Notes: generated by a model from the sequence alone, not told the origin. Shown: positions 1 to 10,530, counted from the stretch's first letter. The stretch: 64,000 nucleotides of DNA from Komagataeibacter xylinus (GCF_004302915.1 NZ_QQBI01000006.1:90460-154459); one strand, 5' to 3'. A program made the numbers and translations.

Positions 1-1
1 G

Positions 2-145
2 CTGAAGGATTACCCCTCTCCCACGGATGAGGAAATCGATGCCGTCATGGCGGGCAGCCTGTGCCGGTGCATGACCTACATTCGCATTCGTGAGGCCATC
101 AAGAAGGCCGCGGCCAACGCACGCGGAGATGCATCAAATGGGTAG
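2..145 (+). CDS. [2Fe-2S] small subunit of a molybdopterin aldehyde dehydrogenase (3' end only)
   Basis: Only the last 47 codons are present; the gene starts before the window. The visible part holds a Cys-x-Cys (LCRC, near base 60) in the setting that binds the second [2Fe-2S] cluster of xanthine dehydrogenase-family small subunits, followed by the usual short helical tail. It overlaps the large-subunit gene by 8 bases, which implies translational coupling. The small subunit passes electrons from the molybdenum site of the large subunit towards a cytochrome c subunit and ubiquinone. In the AldFGH enzyme of acetic acid bacteria this would be the AldG-type subunit, but a related isoquinoline 1-oxidoreductase small subunit cannot be excluded from this fragment. 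Confidence 0.8.
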   Translation: MKDYPSPTDEEIDAVMAGSLCRCMTYIRIREAIKKAAANARGDASNG

Positions 146-2459
146 ATTAAACCGCTTCCGCCTGGGCAAGGACGGACGCCGCGAACAGAGCACCCTGTCG
201 CGTCGCGGCTTTCTTGTCACCTCGCTGGGTGCCGGGGTCATGTTCGGCTTCGCGCGCCCGGCCTCGGCCAACCAGATTTTCCCGCTCGACAAGGCGCTGC
301 CCGGCGATGGCGCGTTCGAGCCGACCATCTGGTGCTCGATTGCGCCCGATGGCGAGATCACGGTCAACATCATCCGCGCGGAAATGGGCCAGCATATCGG
401 CACGGCGCTTGCCCGCATCATCGCGGACGAGATGGAAGCCGACTGGAGCAAGGTCCGCATCAACTACGTGGACACCGACCCCAAATGGGGCCTGATGGTG
501 ACCGGCGGCAGCTGGTCGGTATGGATGACGTGGGATGTGTTCCGCCAGGCTGGCGCCGCGACCCGCACCGCACTGGTCGAGGAAGCCGCCCGCCTGCTTG
601 GCACGACACCCGACAAGTGCACGGTCGCCAATGGCATCGTGACGGCTGGCACCAAGCAGATCAGCTTTGGCGATATCGTGGCCAAGGGCCATCCGTCGCA
701 TTCCTTCACGCCCGAGGAAATGGCCAAGCTGCCGCTCAAGCCCGCGAGCGAACGCCGCCTGATCGGCAATGCCGAGATCAAGGCGCTGGACATTCCGGCC
801 AAGACCAACGGCACCGCCATCTACGGCATCGACGTCAAGGTGGAGGGCATGGTCTATGCCCGCCCCAAGATGCCGCCCACCCGCTATGGCTCGAAGGTGC
901 GCTCCGTTGATGATACGGACGCCAAGAAGATCAAGGGCTACGAGCGTTACCTGATCATCGAGGATCCGTCCGAGGTGGTGCAGGGCTGGGTCGTGGTGCT
1001 GGCCAAGACCTACAGCGCCGCCATCCGCGCGGCAGATGCGCTGAAGGTCGAGTGGACACCGGGCGAGACCATCCACACATCCGAGGCCGACATCCAGGAC
1101 CGTGGCCGCGAGCTGATCAAGAACAAGGATGGCGGCGTCTACATCTTCAATGATGACGGCGTGGACCAGGCCTTCAGTGGCGCGCATACGGTCATGGAGC
1201 AGGAATATACCTGTGCATCCGTGCTGCACTACCAGCTTGAGCCGACCAATGCAGTCGCCTTCGAGAAGGACGGCGTGTACGAGATCCATGCCGGCAACCA
1301 GTGGCAGAGCCTGATCCTGCCCACGCTGGCCAAGGCGCTGCAGGTGCCCGAGAGCAAGGTGATCCTGCGCAGCTACCTGCTTGGCGGGGGCTTTGGCCGC
1401 CGCCTCAACGGTGACTACATGATTCCCGCCGCCCTTGCGTCGAAGGCGCTTGGCGGCAAGCCGGTCAAGCTGATCCTGACGCGCTCGGACGACATGCAGT
1501 TCGATTCCTTCCGCTCGCCTTCCGTCCAGCGCGTGCGCATGGCGTTTGATGGCAGCGACAGGATCACGGGCATGGACTACCAGGCCGCCGCAGGCTGGCC
1601 CACGGGTGTCATGGCCGAAGCCTTCATGGAAAAGGGCGTGGACGGCAAGCCTTATGACCAGTTCGCCATCGCCGGTGGCGATCACTGGTACGAGGTTGGC
1701 GCCTTCCGGGTGCGCGCGCTGCGCAACGACCTGGCGGAAAAGACCTTCCGCCCGGGCTGGCTGCGTTCGGTCAGCCCCGGCTGGACCAGCTGGGGGGTCG
1801 AGTGCTTCCTCGATGAGGTCGCGCACCGCCAGAAAAAAGACCCCGCCCAGTTCCGCCTTGACCTGCTGACCGCACAGGGCCGCAACAAGGGCGAGGCGCC
1901 GGATTCCGTGGGTGGCGCGCTGCGTCAGGCTGCTGTTGTCCGTCGCCTGATGGAGAAGTCGAACTGGGGCAAGACCACCCTGCCCAAGGATACCGCACTC
2001 GGCCTTGCCACCACGGCAGGGCAGGAACGTGGCATGCCGACCTGGATCGGCTGCGTGGCACAGGTGCATGTCGACCGTAGCACCGGCGTGGTCACGTGCC
2101 AGAAGCTGACCATCGTGGTTGATGCGGGCACCGTGGTCGACCCTGATGGCGCCAAGGCCCAGACCGAGGGTGCGGCGCTGTGGGGCCTGAGCATGGTCCT
2201 GTTCGAGAACACGGAAATCGTGAACGGCCTGCCCGTGGACCGGAACCTGAACACCTATACCCCGCTGCGTATTGCCGATACGCCGGAGATGGACATCGAG
2301 TTCCTGCCCAGCACCGAAAAGCCCATGGGCCTTGGTGAGCCGGGCACGACGGTGGTGGGGCCCGCCATTGGCAACGCCATCTTCAACGCCGTGGGCGTGC
2401 GCCTGCGCCATATGCCGGTGCGCCCGGCCGATGTGCTGCGCGGTTTGCAGGGAAGCTGA
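138..2459 (+). CDS. aldH: Molybdopterin-binding large subunit of membrane aldehyde dehydrogenase family
   Basis: A 773-residue xanthine dehydrogenase-family large subunit. It starts with a Tat signal (SRRGF at about residues 21-25, then a hydrophobic stretch ending near PASA), so it is exported folded with its cofactor. The family glycine-rich motif GGGFGRR lies mid-protein and the molybdenum-site glutamate is in the C-terminal GLGEPG motif. The ATG at 138 is preferred because GGAG at 125-128 is 9 bases upstream; ATG 129 is possible. The length and the small-then-large order fit AldH of the three-subunit AldFGH enzyme, which oxidises acetaldehyde to acetate at the periplasmic face. The cytochrome subunit is not downstream and would lie outside the window. 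A paralogous IorB-type oxidoreductase is the alternative. Confidence 0.72.
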   Translation: MGRLNRFRLGKDGRREQSTLSRRGFLVTSLGAGVMFGFARPASANQIFPLDKALPGDGAFEPTIWCSIAPDGEITVNIIRAEMGQHIGTALARIIADEMEADWSKVRINYVDTDPKWGLMVTGGSWSVWMTWDVFRQAGAATRTALVEEAARLLGTTPDKCTVANGIVTAGTKQISFGDIVAKGHPSHSFTPEEMAKLPLKPASERRLIGNAEIKALDIPAKTNGTAIYGIDVKVEGMVYARPKMPPTRYGSKVRSVDDTDAKKIKGYERYLIIEDPSEVVQGWVVVLAKTYSAAIRAADALKVEWTPGETIHTSEADIQDRGRELIKNKDGGVYIFNDDGVDQAFSGAHTVMEQEYTCASVLHYQLEPTNAVAFEKDGVYEIHAGNQWQSLILPTLAKALQVPESKVILRSYLLGGGFGRRLNGDYMIPAALASKALGGKPVKLILTRSDDMQFDSFRSPSVQRVRMAFDGSDRITGMDYQAAAGWPTGVMAEAFMEKGVDGKPYDQFAIAGGDHWYEVGAFRVRALRNDLAEKTFRPGWLRSVSPGWTSWGVECFLDEVAHRQKKDPAQFRLDLLTAQGRNKGEAPDSVGGALRQAAVVRRLMEKSNWGKTTLPKDTALGLATTAGQERGMPTWIGCVAQVHVDRSTGVVTCQKLTIVVDAGTVVDPDGAKAQTEGAALWGLSMVLFENTEIVNGLPVDRNLNTYTPLRIADTPEMDIEFLPSTEKPMGLGEPGTTVVGPAIGNAIFNAVGVRLRHMPVRPADVLRGLQGS

Positions 2460-2481
2460 TACCGCGCATCCTGATGCACTG

Positions 2482-2519
2482 AAAAAGCCCGGCATGCGCC
2501 TTGCATGCCGGGCTTTTTT
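2482..2519. terminator. Bidirectional intrinsic terminator between aldH and the DUF3429 gene
   Basis: A near-perfect inverted repeat with an A-run on the left and a T-run on the right (core AGCCCGGCATGC and its complement). It lies between two convergent genes, so it can stop transcription from either strand. Confidence 0.9.
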
Positions 2520-2537
2520 CATGGCCTGCGCATTCCT

Positions 2538-3023
2538 TCAGCTACCGGGACGCATGCCCATGCACGCTGCCAGGATCGCCACGAAGCATAACTCCGCCAG
2601 GCAGATGACAAACCACTGCACCGTCATGTAGCCCCGTGGCATGGCGCCACGCCGCCAGGCCATGCGTTCCACCACGACTGTTGCGGCAAAGCCTGCGATC
2701 AGCGTCATGAGCCCGGCAAGTTCCTGCACGGTGGCGGCGCACAGCCCGATCCAGCCAACAAAGGCCGGCAGGCCGCCGAGCGCAAGCCGCAGGTTGGTCA
2801 GGCGCTGCGTGCCGCCTGCGGGTATGATGTCAGGCTGCTCCAGCGCCAGCCCCCAGTGCACCGCGCCGAGGAAGGACAGCATCACCGCACCATAGCCCAC
2901 GGCGGCGGTGAGCAGGCGTGGCGTATGGTCGGGCGAAAGGAACAGGATTGCACAGGTGCAGCCAAACAGTGGCAGCAGGCTGGCCAGGGCAGTGACGATG
3001 GCAAGCAGCGGCAGGCGTTTCAC
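2538..3023 (-). CDS. DUF3429 family integral membrane protein
   Basis: A 161-residue protein with about five hydrophobic segments. The YGAVMLSFLGAVHWG stretch after the second segment is the characteristic DUF3429 signature. The GTG at 3023 was chosen because AGGAG (3032-3036) sits 8 bases upstream. DUF3429 proteins have no established biochemical role; they are small inner-membrane proteins. The gene is divergent from eno and convergent with aldH, so it is probably monocistronic. Confidence 0.75.
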   Translation of the reverse strand: MKRLPLLAIVTALASLLPLFGCTCAILFLSPDHTPRLLTAAVGYGAVMLSFLGAVHWGLALEQPDIIPAGGTQRLTNLRLALGGLPAFVGWIGLCAATVQELAGLMTLIAGFAATVVVERMAWRRGAMPRGYMTVQWFVICLAELCFVAILAACMGMRPGS

Positions 3024-3075
3024 GGCGGGGTCTCCTAATATCTTGTGCTGGGTTGCATACCCTACTCTGGCGTGA

Positions 3076-4443
<1,368 letters not shown>

Positions 4444-4504
4444 CACGCCGGCCCGGACGGGTTAAGCCCGTCCGGCTTCAAGGGATGCGAAAAGGGGTGA
4501 TGGA

Positions 4505-4834
4505 ATGCAGGTAGTCAAGATCGCGAAGCGTGTGATGCGCGCGACCATTCCCCCTGCCCTGTTCATCGCGCTGACGGGTTATTTTGGCTGGAACGTCATG
4601 CGCGGCGAGCATGGGCTGCACAGCTACGCCACGCAGTTGCACCTGCTTGATGAAGCACGTTCGGCCCAGAAGGACGCCACGGCCGAGCAGGAAGTGTGGC
4701 TGCGCCGCGTGCGTGGCCTCAAGGAAGGCGCGCTCGACACCGACCTGCTCGATGAACGCGCCCGCTCCATGCAGAACCTCGCGCGCCCGGATGAGATTGT
4801 CGTGCCCTACGCGGAGCATGACCATCTGTACTGA
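4505..4834 (+). CDS. ftsB: FtsB/DivIC-family septum formation initiator
   Basis: A 109-residue protein with one membrane segment near residues 14-32, then a charged, probably coiled-coil periplasmic region (about 38-80) and a short tail. This is the layout and size of FtsB/DivIC, which joins FtsL and FtsQ in the divisome. The position just after eno matches the conserved alphaproteobacterial order eno-ftsB; pdhA, which often follows, is replaced here by a terminator and a convergent rpmG. Sequence conservation in this family is weak, so the call rests mainly on architecture and context. Confidence 0.78.
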   Translation: MQVVKIAKRVMRATIPPALFIALTGYFGWNVMRGEHGLHSYATQLHLLDEARSAQKDATAEQEVWLRRVRGLKEGALDTDLLDERARSMQNLARPDEIVVPYAEHDHLY

Positions 4835-4858
4835 GAGGCCCCGGCAAGCGGCAGATAC

Positions 4859-4895
4859 AAAAAAACCCCGGCGGAAAACCTGCCGGGGTTTTTTT
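4859..4895. terminator. Bidirectional intrinsic terminator between ftsB and rpmG
   Basis: The stem CCCCGGC/GCCGGGG (4866-4872 with 4882-4888) is flanked by an A-run and a T-run of seven bases each. It lies between convergent genes and can serve both strands. Confidence 0.92.
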
Positions 4896-4915
4896 CATCT
4901 CCGCAAACCGGGAGA

Positions 4916-5083
4916 TTATTTGATCTTCGCTTCGCGGAAGGCCACGTGCTTGCGCGCGACGGGGTCGTATTTCCGCAGTTCCATCTTGCCGGTCTGGGCG
5001 CGGGCGTTCTTCTTGGTCACATAGAAGTAGCCCGTGTCCGCCGTGGAGACGAGTTTGATCTGAATGGTGTTGCTCTTGGCCAT
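4916..5083 (-). CDS. rpmG: 50S ribosomal protein L33
   Basis: A 55-residue basic protein with the typical L33 sequence pattern ([15 protein letters not shown], then YFYVTKKN and [11 protein letters not shown]). It lacks the cysteine pairs of zinc-binding L33 forms. L33 is a small protein of the large ribosomal subunit near the E site. The ATG at 5083 is the family start; the in-frame extension upstream has no L33 character. It is transcribed alone towards the terminator shared with ftsB. Confidence 0.96.
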   Translation of the reverse strand: MAKSNTIQIKLVSTADTGYFYVTKKNARAQTGKMELRKYDPVARKHVAFREAKIK

Positions 5084-5243
5084 GATATCCTCAGCACTGC
5101 TCCGCCGCTGCTGGAACACTCAGGTGCAGCAGTGGTTCAAGTTGGCGGAAAATGCGCATACACAAGGCTCAGGTCAAGCACCTTGACCGATATTTCTGCT
5201 GGAATCGCCCCAGAATGGCAAAAAAAATGGAGTGCCGTGCCCG

Positions 5244-6452
5244 ATGTTGAGTGTAGCGCAAGCGCGTGAGCAGATTCTGGAGGGGGTTTTCCCCCTCCCA
5301 GCCGAGGTCGTGGCCCTGACCGATGCCTGTGGGCGCGTCAGTGCCGCCCCCATCACGGCGGGGCTGTCCAACCCGCCAGCGGATGTCTCGTCCATGGATG
5401 GCTATGCCGTGCGCGCGGCGGACCTTTCGGCTGGCGGTGCAACGCTTGCCTGCATTGCCGAGGCCCCTGCGGGCCATCCCCTTACCGGGGCGGTCGGCCC
5501 CGGGCAGTGCGTGCGGATCTTTACCGGCAGCGTCATGCCCGCCGGCACCGATGCCGTGCTGATACAGGAGAATGCGCAGCGCGAGGGCAGCAGCGTGCAT
5601 ACCACCCACACGCTGGCGCCGGGCACCTATGTGCGCCGCAAGGGGCAGGATTTTGCAGCGGAGCAGGTGCTTGTGCCCCCAGGCCGCAGGCTTTCGGCAC
5701 GCGATGTGGGCCTGGCGGCGGCGGCCAACAATGCGTGGGTACAGGTCACCCGCCGCCCGCGTGTGGCCATTGCCGCCACCGGCGATGAACTGCTGCTGCC
5801 CGGCAGCGCCATTGGCGCGGGCCAGATTGCCAATTCCAACACGCCCATGCTGGCTGCCCTACTGCGCGCCGTGGGCGCCGAGCCGGTCATGCTGCCGGTG
5901 CTGCGCGATGACATGACCGATGTGGCGACGCTGGAGCGCATGGTTGATGGCGTGGACATGCTGCTGACCGCAGGCGGTGCCAGCGTGGGGAGCCACGACC
6001 TGGTGCGCCGCGGGCTGGAACAGGTGGGGCTGAAAACCGATTTCTGGAAGATTGCCATGCGGCCGGGCCGCCCGCTGATGTCGGGCCATCTGGGCCGCCT
6101 GCCCTTTATCGGCCTGCCGGGCAACCCGGTTGCGGCTTTCGTGTGTTCCATCGTATTCGTGCTGCCCGCCCTGCGGCGCATGGCCGGGCTGGCGCAATCC
6201 GTCGAGCCGCCGGTTCACGCCATTCTGGGCTGCGACGTGCCGGAAAACGACCAGCGCATGGACCACCTGCGCGCAACGCTTGCGCATGACGGACAGGGCC
6301 GCCTGGTGGCAACGCCCTTCCCCATGCAGGATTCGGCCATGCTGCACGTGCTGGCGCAAAGCCAGGCGCTGGTGCTGCGCGCGCCCCATGCGCCAGCCGC
6401 ACAAAAGGGCGATGCCTGCAAGGTGATCCGTATCGATCACGTCTTTGCATAG
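5244..6452 (+). CDS. moeA: Molybdopterin molybdenumtransferase MoeA
   Basis: A 402-residue MoeA, which inserts molybdate into adenylylated molybdopterin in the last step of cofactor synthesis. Motifs in order: SSMDGYAVR (domain I/II), NTPMLAALLRAVGAEP and LLTAGGASVGSHD of the MoCF-binding domain III, MRPGRPL and GLPGNPVAA, then a C-terminal beta-barrel domain. The ATG at 5244 has GGAG at 5229-5232; an in-frame GTG at 5232 lacks a good ribosome site. The aldehyde dehydrogenase at the left edge and MoaA at 26.9 kb fit the same cofactor pathway. lexA follows after a 117-base gap that holds its own promoter. Confidence 0.95.
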   Translation: MLSVAQAREQILEGVFPLPAEVVALTDACGRVSAAPITAGLSNPPADVSSMDGYAVRAADLSAGGATLACIAEAPAGHPLTGAVGPGQCVRIFTGSVMPAGTDAVLIQENAQREGSSVHTTHTLAPGTYVRRKGQDFAAEQVLVPPGRRLSARDVGLAAAANNAWVQVTRRPRVAIAATGDELLLPGSAIGAGQIANSNTPMLAALLRAVGAEPVMLPVLRDDMTDVATLERMVDGVDMLLTAGGASVGSHDLVRRGLEQVGLKTDFWKIAMRPGRPLMSGHLGRLPFIGLPGNPVAAFVCSIVFVLPALRRMAGLAQSVEPPVHAILGCDVPENDQRMDHLRATLAHDGQGRLVATPFPMQDSAMLHVLAQSQALVLRAPHAPAAQKGDACKVIRIDHVFA

Positions 6453-6465
6453 GCCGGAATGCCAG

Positions 6466-6495
6466 TTGACGCGGCAGGGGGAACCAATATAGAAC
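6466..6495 (+). promoter_or_regulatory. lexA promoter with overlapping LexA (SOS) operator
   Basis: GAAC-N7-GAAC at 6481-6495 is the direct-repeat SOS box of Alphaproteobacteria. A -35-like TTGACG (6466-6471) and a -10-like TATAGA (6488-6493, 16-base spacer) place the operator on the promoter, so LexA would repress its own gene. A third GAAC follows at 6499-6502. Confidence 0.8.
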
Positions 6496-6569
6496 ATGGA
6501 ACAGGTTTTTGATTTGTTCCACGGCGTTCGCGCATTGGCGGCGCTGCTCACGGCAAAAGGACATGTGGC

Positions 6570-7241
6570 ATGCTCACCAGGAAACAACATGAGCTTTTGC
6601 TGTTTATCGATGGCCACCTGCGCCGGACGGGCTTTTCACCCTCCTTCGATGAAATGAAGGATGCGCTCGGCCTGCGCTCCAAGTCTGGCATCCATCGCCT
6701 CATTTCGGCGCTGGAGGAGCGTGGGTTCCTGCACCGCAGGCATCATCGGGCCCGCGCGCTCGAGATCCTGCGCCTGCCCGATATCGATCCGCCGCCGCCC
6801 CGCCCTGCCGATTCGCCCCACCCCGCGCCAGACCTGCCTGCGCCTGAACAGATCGCAGCCGTAATGGACGTGCCCTTCGTGGGGCGCATTGCCGCGGGCA
6901 ATCCCATCGAGGCCATCACCCCCGAGACCACCCGCATCACCGTGCCCGCCGACATGCTGGGCAAGGCCAGCCATTATGCGCTGGAGGTGACGGGCAACTC
7001 GATGGAGGAAGCGGGCATTCTGGATGGTGACATGGTCATCATCCGTGAGCAGAACCACGCAAGCGATGGGGAAATCGTGGTGGCACTGATTGATGGCGAT
7101 GAGGTGACCCTCAAGCGCATCCGTCATCAGGGCAGGGAAATTGCGCTGATCCCGGCCAATAGCGCGTATGAAACCCGGGTTTTTCCGGCAGAACGTGTGT
7201 ACATACAGGGCACGCTGGCCGGCCTGATCCGGCGCTATTAA
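6570..7241 (+). CDS. lexA: SOS transcriptional repressor LexA
   Basis: A 223-residue LexA. The N-terminal winged helix (about 1-70) is followed by a proline-rich linker (72-92) and the S24 self-cleavage domain. The Ala109-Gly110 scissile bond, nucleophile Ser144 (in GNSMEE) and general-base Lys182 are all present, so it should be competent for RecA-stimulated autocleavage. The ATG at 6570 has AAAAGG at 6555-6560. Its promoter carries an alphaproteobacterial SOS box, indicating autoregulation. It is convergent with the biotin operon. Confidence 0.97.
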   Translation: MLTRKQHELLLFIDGHLRRTGFSPSFDEMKDALGLRSKSGIHRLISALEERGFLHRRHHRARALEILRLPDIDPPPPRPADSPHPAPDLPAPEQIAAVMDVPFVGRIAAGNPIEAITPETTRITVPADMLGKASHYALEVTGNSMEEAGILDGDMVIIREQNHASDGEIVVALIDGDEVTLKRIRHQGREIALIPANSAYETRVFPAERVYIQGTLAGLIRRY

Positions 7242-7304
7242 CGGTTAGCGCACTGCCAGCCACACCGTTTCCGGGTGCCGCCCCGTTTCAAAAAGGCGGC
7301 GTAT

Positions 7305-8702
7305 TCATGCCTGCATAATGTCATGCCACGGGGGCAGCAGGGCTGCGAGTTGCGCCACCGCTTCCGGCCCCATGGGCGTCATGGGCGGGAACTGCGCCAG
7401 AATGCGCACCTGCCCGTGGCGCATGATGGCATCGCGCCCCACAGGTTCGGGCGGCCCGTTCAGGATCACGCCTGCCACATGCAGGCCCCGTGCCCGCAGG
7501 GCGGCAAGGCTGAGCAGCGTGTGGTTGATCGTGCCCAGCGTGCTGCGCGCGACCAGCACCACCGGCAGCGCCAGCCGCGCCATCAGGTCGACCATCAGGT
7601 AATCAGGCGCAATCGGAACAAACACGCCCCCTGCCCCTTCCACCACGACCGGGCCTGCCGCAGGGTCGTGATGCGGCACGGCGATACGGGCCGGGTCGAT
7701 GCTGGCATGGGCCTGCCGCGCTGCATCCTCAGGCGAGAGCGAGGCCCCGAAACTTGCCGCGGGCGGATAGAGCCGCGTGGCATCTATCCCCGCCAGGTGG
7801 CGCAGGCTCGTGCTGTCGGATGGCGCATCATCCGTGCCGCTTTGCAGGGGCTTCCAGTAAGCCGCGTTCCAGGCCCGCACCAGGGCGGCGGAGGCGACGG
7901 TCTTGCCCACGTCCGTATCCGTACCGGTCACGAACACACCGGGCCATGGCGTACGATGAAACCGCCCGTACGCCACATGGTACGACATGGCAAAAGGCGC
8001 ATCCCCAGCGCCTGCCGCAGCCAGTACGCGCCGCAGGCCATCCGTGCGGGGGCTATCCGTATGGGTCGCGCCAATCGCACGGAGTTCGCGCACGAAGGCC
8101 AGTGGGGACGCTGGCGTATCGATGATTTCAGTATCTTGCCACAGGCCCGCGCCACAACCGGGCCATTCGGCCTGCAACGTGGCGCAGGGTGGGTAATCCA
8201 TCATGGGGCATGTCACGCCTACGGCGTCATACGCCGCCCGCCATTGGCGAAAGCTGCCCGCGCACAGGGTTGCCAGCGCCATGTGCCCCCCCGGCGCCAG
8301 CAGGCGGGCCAGTCCGGCGAGTGCCGCCTTGCGGTTGGCAAACCACTGCATGGCCAGGCTGGAGCAGATCAGGTCGAACGGGCCGGTCAGGTTTGGCGCT
8401 TCGCCATCCATGCGGTGCAGCACAAGTTGCCCGTCATCAGGCATGCGTCGTGCAAGGCGTTGCAGCATGTCCGGCGCAATATCAGTGGCGGTGATGTGGG
8501 CATGGGGAAACAGGCGGCGCAGTTCACGGGTCAGGAAGCCGGTGCCACAGCCAATTTCCAGAATACGGCGCGGGGCATGAGGGTGCATGCCAGCGGCAAT
8601 GCGCCGGGCCAGTTCGGTAGCGGCAATGCGCTGGATGCGGGCTGCCTGCTCGTAGTGCCGCGCCATATCGAAACGGGCGGCAATGCTGTCCTTGCGCGTC
8701 AT
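7305..8702 (-). CDS. Fused malonyl-ACP O-methyltransferase (BioC) and dethiobiotin synthetase (BioD)
   Basis: A single 465-codon reading frame holds two biotin enzymes. Residues 1-248 are BioC: a class I SAM methyltransferase with LEIGCGTGF (48-56) and a BioC-like C-terminus ending in SYHVAYGRF. It would methylate malonyl-ACP to start pimeloyl synthesis. Residues 253-465 are BioD: a P-loop GTDTDVGKT (260-268), the substrate segment YWKPLQSGT and VVVEGAGG, for ATP-dependent closure of the ureido ring. Only about four residues separate the domains. The ATG at 8702 overlaps the stop of the upstream hydrolase gene (ATGA). The two enzymes act at opposite ends of the pathway, so a fusion is not obviously for channelling. 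A sequencing frameshift is unlikely because no stop or frame change lies at the junction. Confidence 0.92.
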   Translation of the reverse strand: MTRKDSIAARFDMARHYEQAARIQRIAATELARRIAAGMHPHAPRRILEIGCGTGFLTRELRRLFPHAHITATDIAPDMLQRLARRMPDDGQLVLHRMDGEAPNLTGPFDLICSSLAMQWFANRKAALAGLARLLAPGGHMALATLCAGSFRQWRAAYDAVGVTCPMMDYPPCATLQAEWPGCGAGLWQDTEIIDTPASPLAFVRELRAIGATHTDSPRTDGLRRVLAAAGAGDAPFAMSYHVAYGRFHRTPWPGVFVTGTDTDVGKTVASAALVRAWNAAYWKPLQSGTDDAPSDSTSLRHLAGIDATRLYPPAASFGASLSPEDAARQAHASIDPARIAVPHHDPAAGPVVVEGAGGVFVPIAPDYLMVDLMARLALPVVLVARSTLGTINHTLLSLAALRARGLHVAGVILNGPPEPVGRDAIMRHGQVRILAQFPPMTPMGPEAVAQLAALLPPWHDIMQA

Positions 8703-9349
8703 GATGGCATGATCCGTCTGGCCATGGTGGTGATGGCATCCGCGCAGGCCGTGGCATGCGTAAGCGGAAGCAGATGGCCGCCTTCCAGCCATTGCAGGGA
8801 GCGGGCAGGAAAACAGGCCTCGGTCAGCGCGGGGGGCGCAATGGCATCCTGCGTACCCGCCATGACATGGACCGGGCATGTCGTGCGGTTGAGGTCAGCC
8901 CGGCAATCCATGTCCATCAGGGCCTCGAGCCCGGTTTCAAGCCGGTCGCGCTGGATCGGTTCAGGCACTGGCGCATCAATGCCCGCGCGCAGGCGGAAGC
9001 TGTGCAGCAGTCCCTGCGGCGCACGCAGCAGCCCCTGGCGCATGCGTTCGATCACGCGCCGGCCGATCCCGGCTGGAAAGTCCGGTCCGGCCCCGAACCG
9101 GCTGAAGCCGTTTATAAGGATCAGCCCCCGGCACAGCGGTCCATGGTGGCGCAGAAGCCATAACGTGCCCAGTGAGTGCCCGACTCCGATATAGGGTTCC
9201 TGTGGCAGTTCCATATGAGCGTGGGGGGCAAAGAAGCCGAAGTCGAGGCCACGCGTCCGTGCCGTGCCAAGGGCCGCGCGGGTCGCGGCCCAGAAGGTCG
9301 GGTCGAACGCCCAGCCATGCACGAAGGCTACAGGCAAGGTGGCGCTCAT
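8699..9349 (-). CDS. Short alpha/beta hydrolase, probable pimeloyl-ACP methyl ester esterase
   Basis: A 216-residue alpha/beta hydrolase with an oxyanion-type HGW near residues 11-13, nucleophile Ser59 in GHSLG, an aspartate in AGTQDAI and a histidine in EGGHLLP. It lies between bioF and bioC-bioD with 4-base overlaps on both sides. That position makes it the best candidate to demethylate pimeloyl-ACP methyl ester, the BioH/BioG/BioJ/BioV step. It is about 40 residues shorter than E. coli BioH, so the lid domain is probably reduced. I cannot assign it to a named esterase type from sequence alone. Confidence 0.75.
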   Translation of the reverse strand: MSATLPVAFVHGWAFDPTFWAATRAALGTARTRGLDFGFFAPHAHMELPQEPYIGVGHSLGTLWLLRHHGPLCRGLILINGFSRFGAGPDFPAGIGRRVIERMRQGLLRAPQGLLHSFRLRAGIDAPVPEPIQRDRLETGLEALMDMDCRADLNRTTCPVHVMAGTQDAIAPPALTEACFPARSLQWLEGGHLLPLTHATACADAITTMARRIMPS

Positions 9350-10530
9350 GCCGCACTCTGTTGCAGGGCCAGCGGAATGGCGGTGGCAAGCTGGTCGATC
9401 ATGGCATCGGTATGGGCCGCACTCAGCGCAAGCCGGATGCGGCTGCCATTGGGCGGCACCGTGGGCGGGCGTATGGCGGCGGCAAGCAGGCCCTGCGCCT
9501 CAAGGCTTGCGGCAAAGCGCAGCGCACGGGCGGCATCACCGAGCATGATCGGCACGATCTGCGTGGTCGAGGGTTCGGGCGACAGGCCGCAACGGCGCAC
9601 CACATCGCGGATATGGGCGGCATTGCGGGCCAGGCGGGCACGCTCTGCATCCAGATGGGGCACGCATTCAAGGGCTGCATCCATCGCGCCAAGCATGGCA
9701 GGTGGCGGGGCGGTGGTGAACACGAAGCCCGAGCAGGCATTGACCAGCCAGTCACACAACGCGCGCGAGCCGGTTACGAACGCGCCAAACCCGCCCAGCG
9801 CCTTGCTGAACGTGCCCATGACCAGATCGATCTCATGCCCCGCGCACAGGCCACGCCCCTGCGGGCCGAGCACGCCGGTGGCATGGGCTTCATCCACGTA
9901 GGTGAAAGCGCCGTGTTCCCGCGCCAGTGCGCCAAGGCGGGCGATGTCGGTGCGGTCGCCATCCATGCTGAACACGCTTTCCGTCACGATGATCCGCAGG
10001 CCCGGATCATTGGCGTGGCGCAGTAGCAGGCTTTCCAGATGGTCAAGGTCGTTGTGCCGAAAGCGGATCTGCCGCACGCCCGCCGCCATGCAGCCGTGGT
10101 GCAGGCTGGCATGGTTCAGCCGGTCGGCAAATACCAGCGGGGGGGCGCCCTGCTCGCCTGCCAGCCGCAATATGGCCGCCAGCACCGATGCATTGGCCTG
10201 CCACCCGCTGGCCAGCAGCAGTGCCGCCTCGGCGCCCTTGAAGGCGGCGAGACGCGTTTCCACCGCCATGTGCCGCGCTGTGGTGCCGGTCACCAGTCGC
10301 GAGGCGCCCGCACCTGTTCCATCCTCATGCAGCCACTGCGCCGCACGGGCGGCGAGGGCCGGGTGATGTGACAGGCCGAGGTAATCATTGGATGAGAAAT
10401 TGACCAGTGCACGCCCGTCACGGATAACGGTGACCGGCCCGCTTTGGCGCACGGGGCGCAGCACGCGACGGATATGGCGCTGCGCCATCTGGTCGAGCGC
10501 GGTCTGGAAAAGGGTGTCAAAACAGGCCAT
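9346..10530 (-). CDS. bioF: 8-amino-7-oxononanoate synthase
   Basis: A 394-residue PLP enzyme of the alpha-oxoamine synthase family. It condenses pimeloyl-ACP with L-alanine to give 8-amino-7-oxononanoate. Visible motifs are NFSSNDYLGL near the N-terminus, YVDEAHATGVLG with the cofactor aspartate and the Schiff-base lysine in TFSKALGGFG. The ATG at 10530 is 10 bases after AGGAG (10541-10545); the in-frame ATG at 10539 is too close to that site. It is the first gene of a tightly coupled minus-strand operon with the hydrolase and bioC-bioD, and only 70 bases separate it from divergent bioA. Confidence 0.96.
   Translation of the reverse strand: MACFDTLFQTALDQMAQRHIRRVLRPVRQSGPVTVIRDGRALVNFSSNDYLGLSHHPALAARAAQWLHEDGTGAGASRLVTGTTARHMAVETRLAAFKGAEAALLLASGWQANASVLAAILRLAGEQGAPPLVFADRLNHASLHHGCMAAGVRQIRFRHNDLDHLESLLLRHANDPGLRIIVTESVFSMDGDRTDIARLGALAREHGAFTYVDEAHATGVLGPQGRGLCAGHEIDLVMGTFSKALGGFGAFVTGSRALCDWLVNACSGFVFTTAPPPAMLGAMDAALECVPHLDAERARLARNAAHIRDVVRRCGLSPEPSTTQIVPIMLGDAARALRFAASLEAQGLLAAAIRPPTVPPNGSRIRLALSAAHTDAMIDQLATAIPLALQQSAA

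Noticed and set aside
147..2522. A 791-codon open frame on the minus strand across aldH
   Set aside because: It is exactly antisense to aldH, which has a Tat signal and all family motifs. Long antisense frames are expected in GC-rich DNA; the product is low in complexity and rich in His, Ala and Gly.
7277..7300. Terminator between lexA and the biotin operon
   Set aside because: GCCGCC and GGCGGC can pair, but with a 12-base loop and no T-run on either side; too weak to call.
7275..9194. A 639-codon plus-strand frame across the biotin operon
   Set aside because: It mirrors bioC-bioD and the hydrolase, has no recognisable domain and no ribosome site; the minus-strand genes are certain.
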